The notes under the pieces were generated by a model. It saw nothing but the letters and a program-made list of their open reading frames with translations. It had not been told where the DNA came from and did not search any database. From an uncultured Sphingobacteriales bacterium (GTDB lineage: Bacteria > Bacteroidota > Bacteroidia > Chitinophagales > Chitinophagaceae), in assembly GCA_937871285.1 (NCBI GenBank), contig CALMQS010000013.1, forward strand, positions 61,591 to 125,590: a stretch of 64,000 bases of DNA. The letters run 5' to 3'. The position numbers and the translations under genes were made by a program. This document shows, piece by piece, positions 62,918 to 64,000 of the stretch. How positions within the stretch are numbered: position 1 is the first letter of the stretch; each line of letters starts with the position of its first letter.

Positions 62918-63880
62918 TCAATTTTTATTGGTCCGGCGGTATTCAGACGGCGACATGCCAATAATTTTATTAAAAATGCGGTTAAAGAAATAGGGATCTT
63001 CATATCCAATAAATGCTGCCACATCTTTTATTTTCATCTCGGTAAGGTCCAGTAACTGACAAGCTTTCTGAATTTTAAGGTTAATAAAATAATCCAAAGG
63101 GGCAAACCCTGTCTGTTTACGAAAAAGATTTGAAAAATGGGATGCTGAATAAGAAAATTTACCGGCTATTTCATCTATCCAAAGTTTTTTGTTCAGGTTT
63201 TCACGCATAAACAGAATAGCTTGTGTAATAATATTATCATCTTTTTTCTCAAAGCTGGAGAAGTTATGGTTCCTGAATATGAAAGAAGCCACGAAATGGT
63301 ACAAACAAAAATTGGCGTAGCTCAGGTTATCCAGGCTGTATCCCATTTCAAGCGTATTGTACATTTCTTCCCATAAACCAATTCTTCTTTCGTCCGGACG
63401 GAGAACAGTTGGCGTCAGGAATTGCTCAAGATTATAAATTTGATTGAAGTGCGGGATTTTGGTTCCGCAAAAATGCACCCAGTATAAAGACCAGGGGTCT
63501 TCCGCATGTGCGCCATAACGAAGGTATTTATCGGTAGCGGGCAGGATTACAAATTCATTTGCCTTAATTTCACAATAGCCCGATTTGTTTTCATACCAGC
63601 CTTTTCCATTCACACAGTAGAATAAAATATTGTCCCGGCAACCCCATCTCCTTTCCCGGTAATGAAAAGAGGCTTTGGGAAAATAGCCTATAAGTGTTAT
63701 ATAAAGACTATTAAGTAAGGGATCATCCTCAATTCGTTCTTTCAAAAGCTTTACAGGTAATATGATTTGCTTTTCACCCATGAAGCCATCACGCCTTCTT
63801 GTGGTTAACCCCTTGTATCTGTTTTTTTCTCCTTTCATAATTATAATAGGATTATCTATCAAAGTACTGATATACTCCAT
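62918..63880 (-). CDS. AraC-family transcriptional regulator
   Basis: The 320-residue protein has an AraC-type arm and cupin (GYFPKASFHYRERRWGCRDN, FILFYCVNGKGWYE-like core, WSLYWVHFCG) and a C-terminal HTH from about residue 215 (KLWIDEIAGKFSYSASHFSNLF, KIKDVAAFIGYEDPYFFNRIF). It probably senses a sugar. It diverges from the SDR gene 62 bases away and precedes lutC, so it is the likely controller of the right-hand fucose locus. An ATG 14 codons in is an alternative start. Confidence 0.93.
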   Translation of the reverse strand: MEYISTLIDNPIIIMKGEKNRYKGLTTRRRDGFMGEKQIILPVKLLKERIEDDPLLNSLYITLIGYFPKASFHYRERRWGCRDNILFYCVNGKGWYENKSGYCEIKANEFVILPATDKYLRYGAHAEDPWSLYWVHFCGTKIPHFNQIYNLEQFLTPTVLRPDERRIGLWEEMYNTLEMGYSLDNLSYANFCLYHFVASFIFRNHNFSSFEKKDDNIITQAILFMRENLNKKLWIDEIAGKFSYSASHFSNLFRKQTGFAPLDYFINLKIQKACQLLDLTEMKIKDVAAFIGYEDPYFFNRIFNKIIGMSPSEYRRTNKN

Positions 63881-63942
63881 TTTTTTTCAGCAGGCAAAAC
63901 TGGTATTTTGTCCTATCGTTGAAGATAATTTAAATTAAATAG

Positions 63943-64000
63943 ATGCTATTAAAAGATAAGGTTTTATTTCTAACTGGTGGATCCAGTGGGATTGGCTATG
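63943..64000 (+). CDS. Short-chain dehydrogenase/reductase (5' end only)
   Basis: The last 58 bases encode MLLKDKVLFLTGGSSGIGY, the opening strand and TGxxxGxG cofactor loop of an SDR enzyme; the gene continues past the window. In oxidative L-fucose loci SDR enzymes serve as L-fucose dehydrogenase or 2-keto-3-deoxy-L-fuconate dehydrogenase, so either would fit here. It diverges from the AraC regulator. Confidence 0.8.
   Translation, partial: MLLKDKVLFLTGGSSGIGY

Overview
The window is from a Bacteroidota chromosome, most likely a Chitinophagaceae-type aerobe. The evidence is three SusC/SusD pairs, an ECF sigma/FecR pair next to an STN-carrying SusC, TTG starts without Shine-Dalgarno sequences, and periplasmic PQQ and cytochrome c enzymes. 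Taxonomy is an inference from gene content only. Almost the whole window is glycan-utilisation DNA, with a short interlude of small unrelated genes around a tRNA.

Layout. (1) 1-10708, minus strand: a polysaccharide utilisation locus read as sigma factor, FecR anti-sigma, STN-SusC, SusD, a secreted TIM-barrel glycosidase-like protein and a PQQ dehydrogenase cut by the left edge. (2) 10968-13624: tRNA-Gln(CTG) with a terminator, a possible decayed recombinase remnant, a NimA-like flavin-binding protein, two near-identical copies of an unknown small gene and two small minus-strand genes between them. (3) 13692-20098: an exported sialidase diverging from a lipoprotein with HEAT-like repeats and cytochrome c, followed by a beta-helix/PDZ protein. 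(4) 20129-37254, minus: a long operon-like run of SusC, SusD, a GH95-like lipoprotein, two CaiB/BaiF CoA-transferases, a DUF5703-type protein, two MaoC hot-dog proteins, a solute-binding protein with no signal peptide, a sugar lactonase, a RhaT-type transporter and a Gfo/Idh/MocA oxidoreductase. (5) 37518-39730, plus: an AraC regulator and L-fuconate dehydratase. (6) 40337-61492, minus: a second fucose-centred locus with SusC, SusD, metallophosphatase, sulfatase, two beta-propeller plus GH29 fusions, an SSS symporter, a lipoprotein mutarotase, LutB, LutA and a large GH2 enzyme. (7) 62138-64000: LutC, a second AraC regulator and the first codons of an SDR dehydrogenase.

How they fit. Sections 4-7 look like one L-fucose (possibly also L-rhamnose or L-galactose) programme. 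Sulfatase, GH29, GH95-like and GH2 enzymes trim a fucosylated, probably sulfated glycan. SusC/D pairs, the SSS symporter and the RhaT-type carrier import products, and an exported mutarotase may equilibrate anomers. Inside the cell a dehydrogenase (SDR or Gfo/Idh), the lactonase and L-fuconate dehydratase would run the oxidative L-fucose route, which ends in pyruvate plus L-lactate. LutABC would oxidise the lactate. The diketo-deoxyfuconate hydrolase of that route is not in the window.

The least explained part is the block of leaderless solute-binding protein, paired MaoC and paired CaiB/BaiF genes inside the fucose operon. It implies CoA-ester chemistry linked to deoxysugar use and is the best candidate here for an undescribed pathway. 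Other points of interest are hairpins after all three susD genes, a hairpin repeat family flanking the GH2 gene, and the duplicated small gene.
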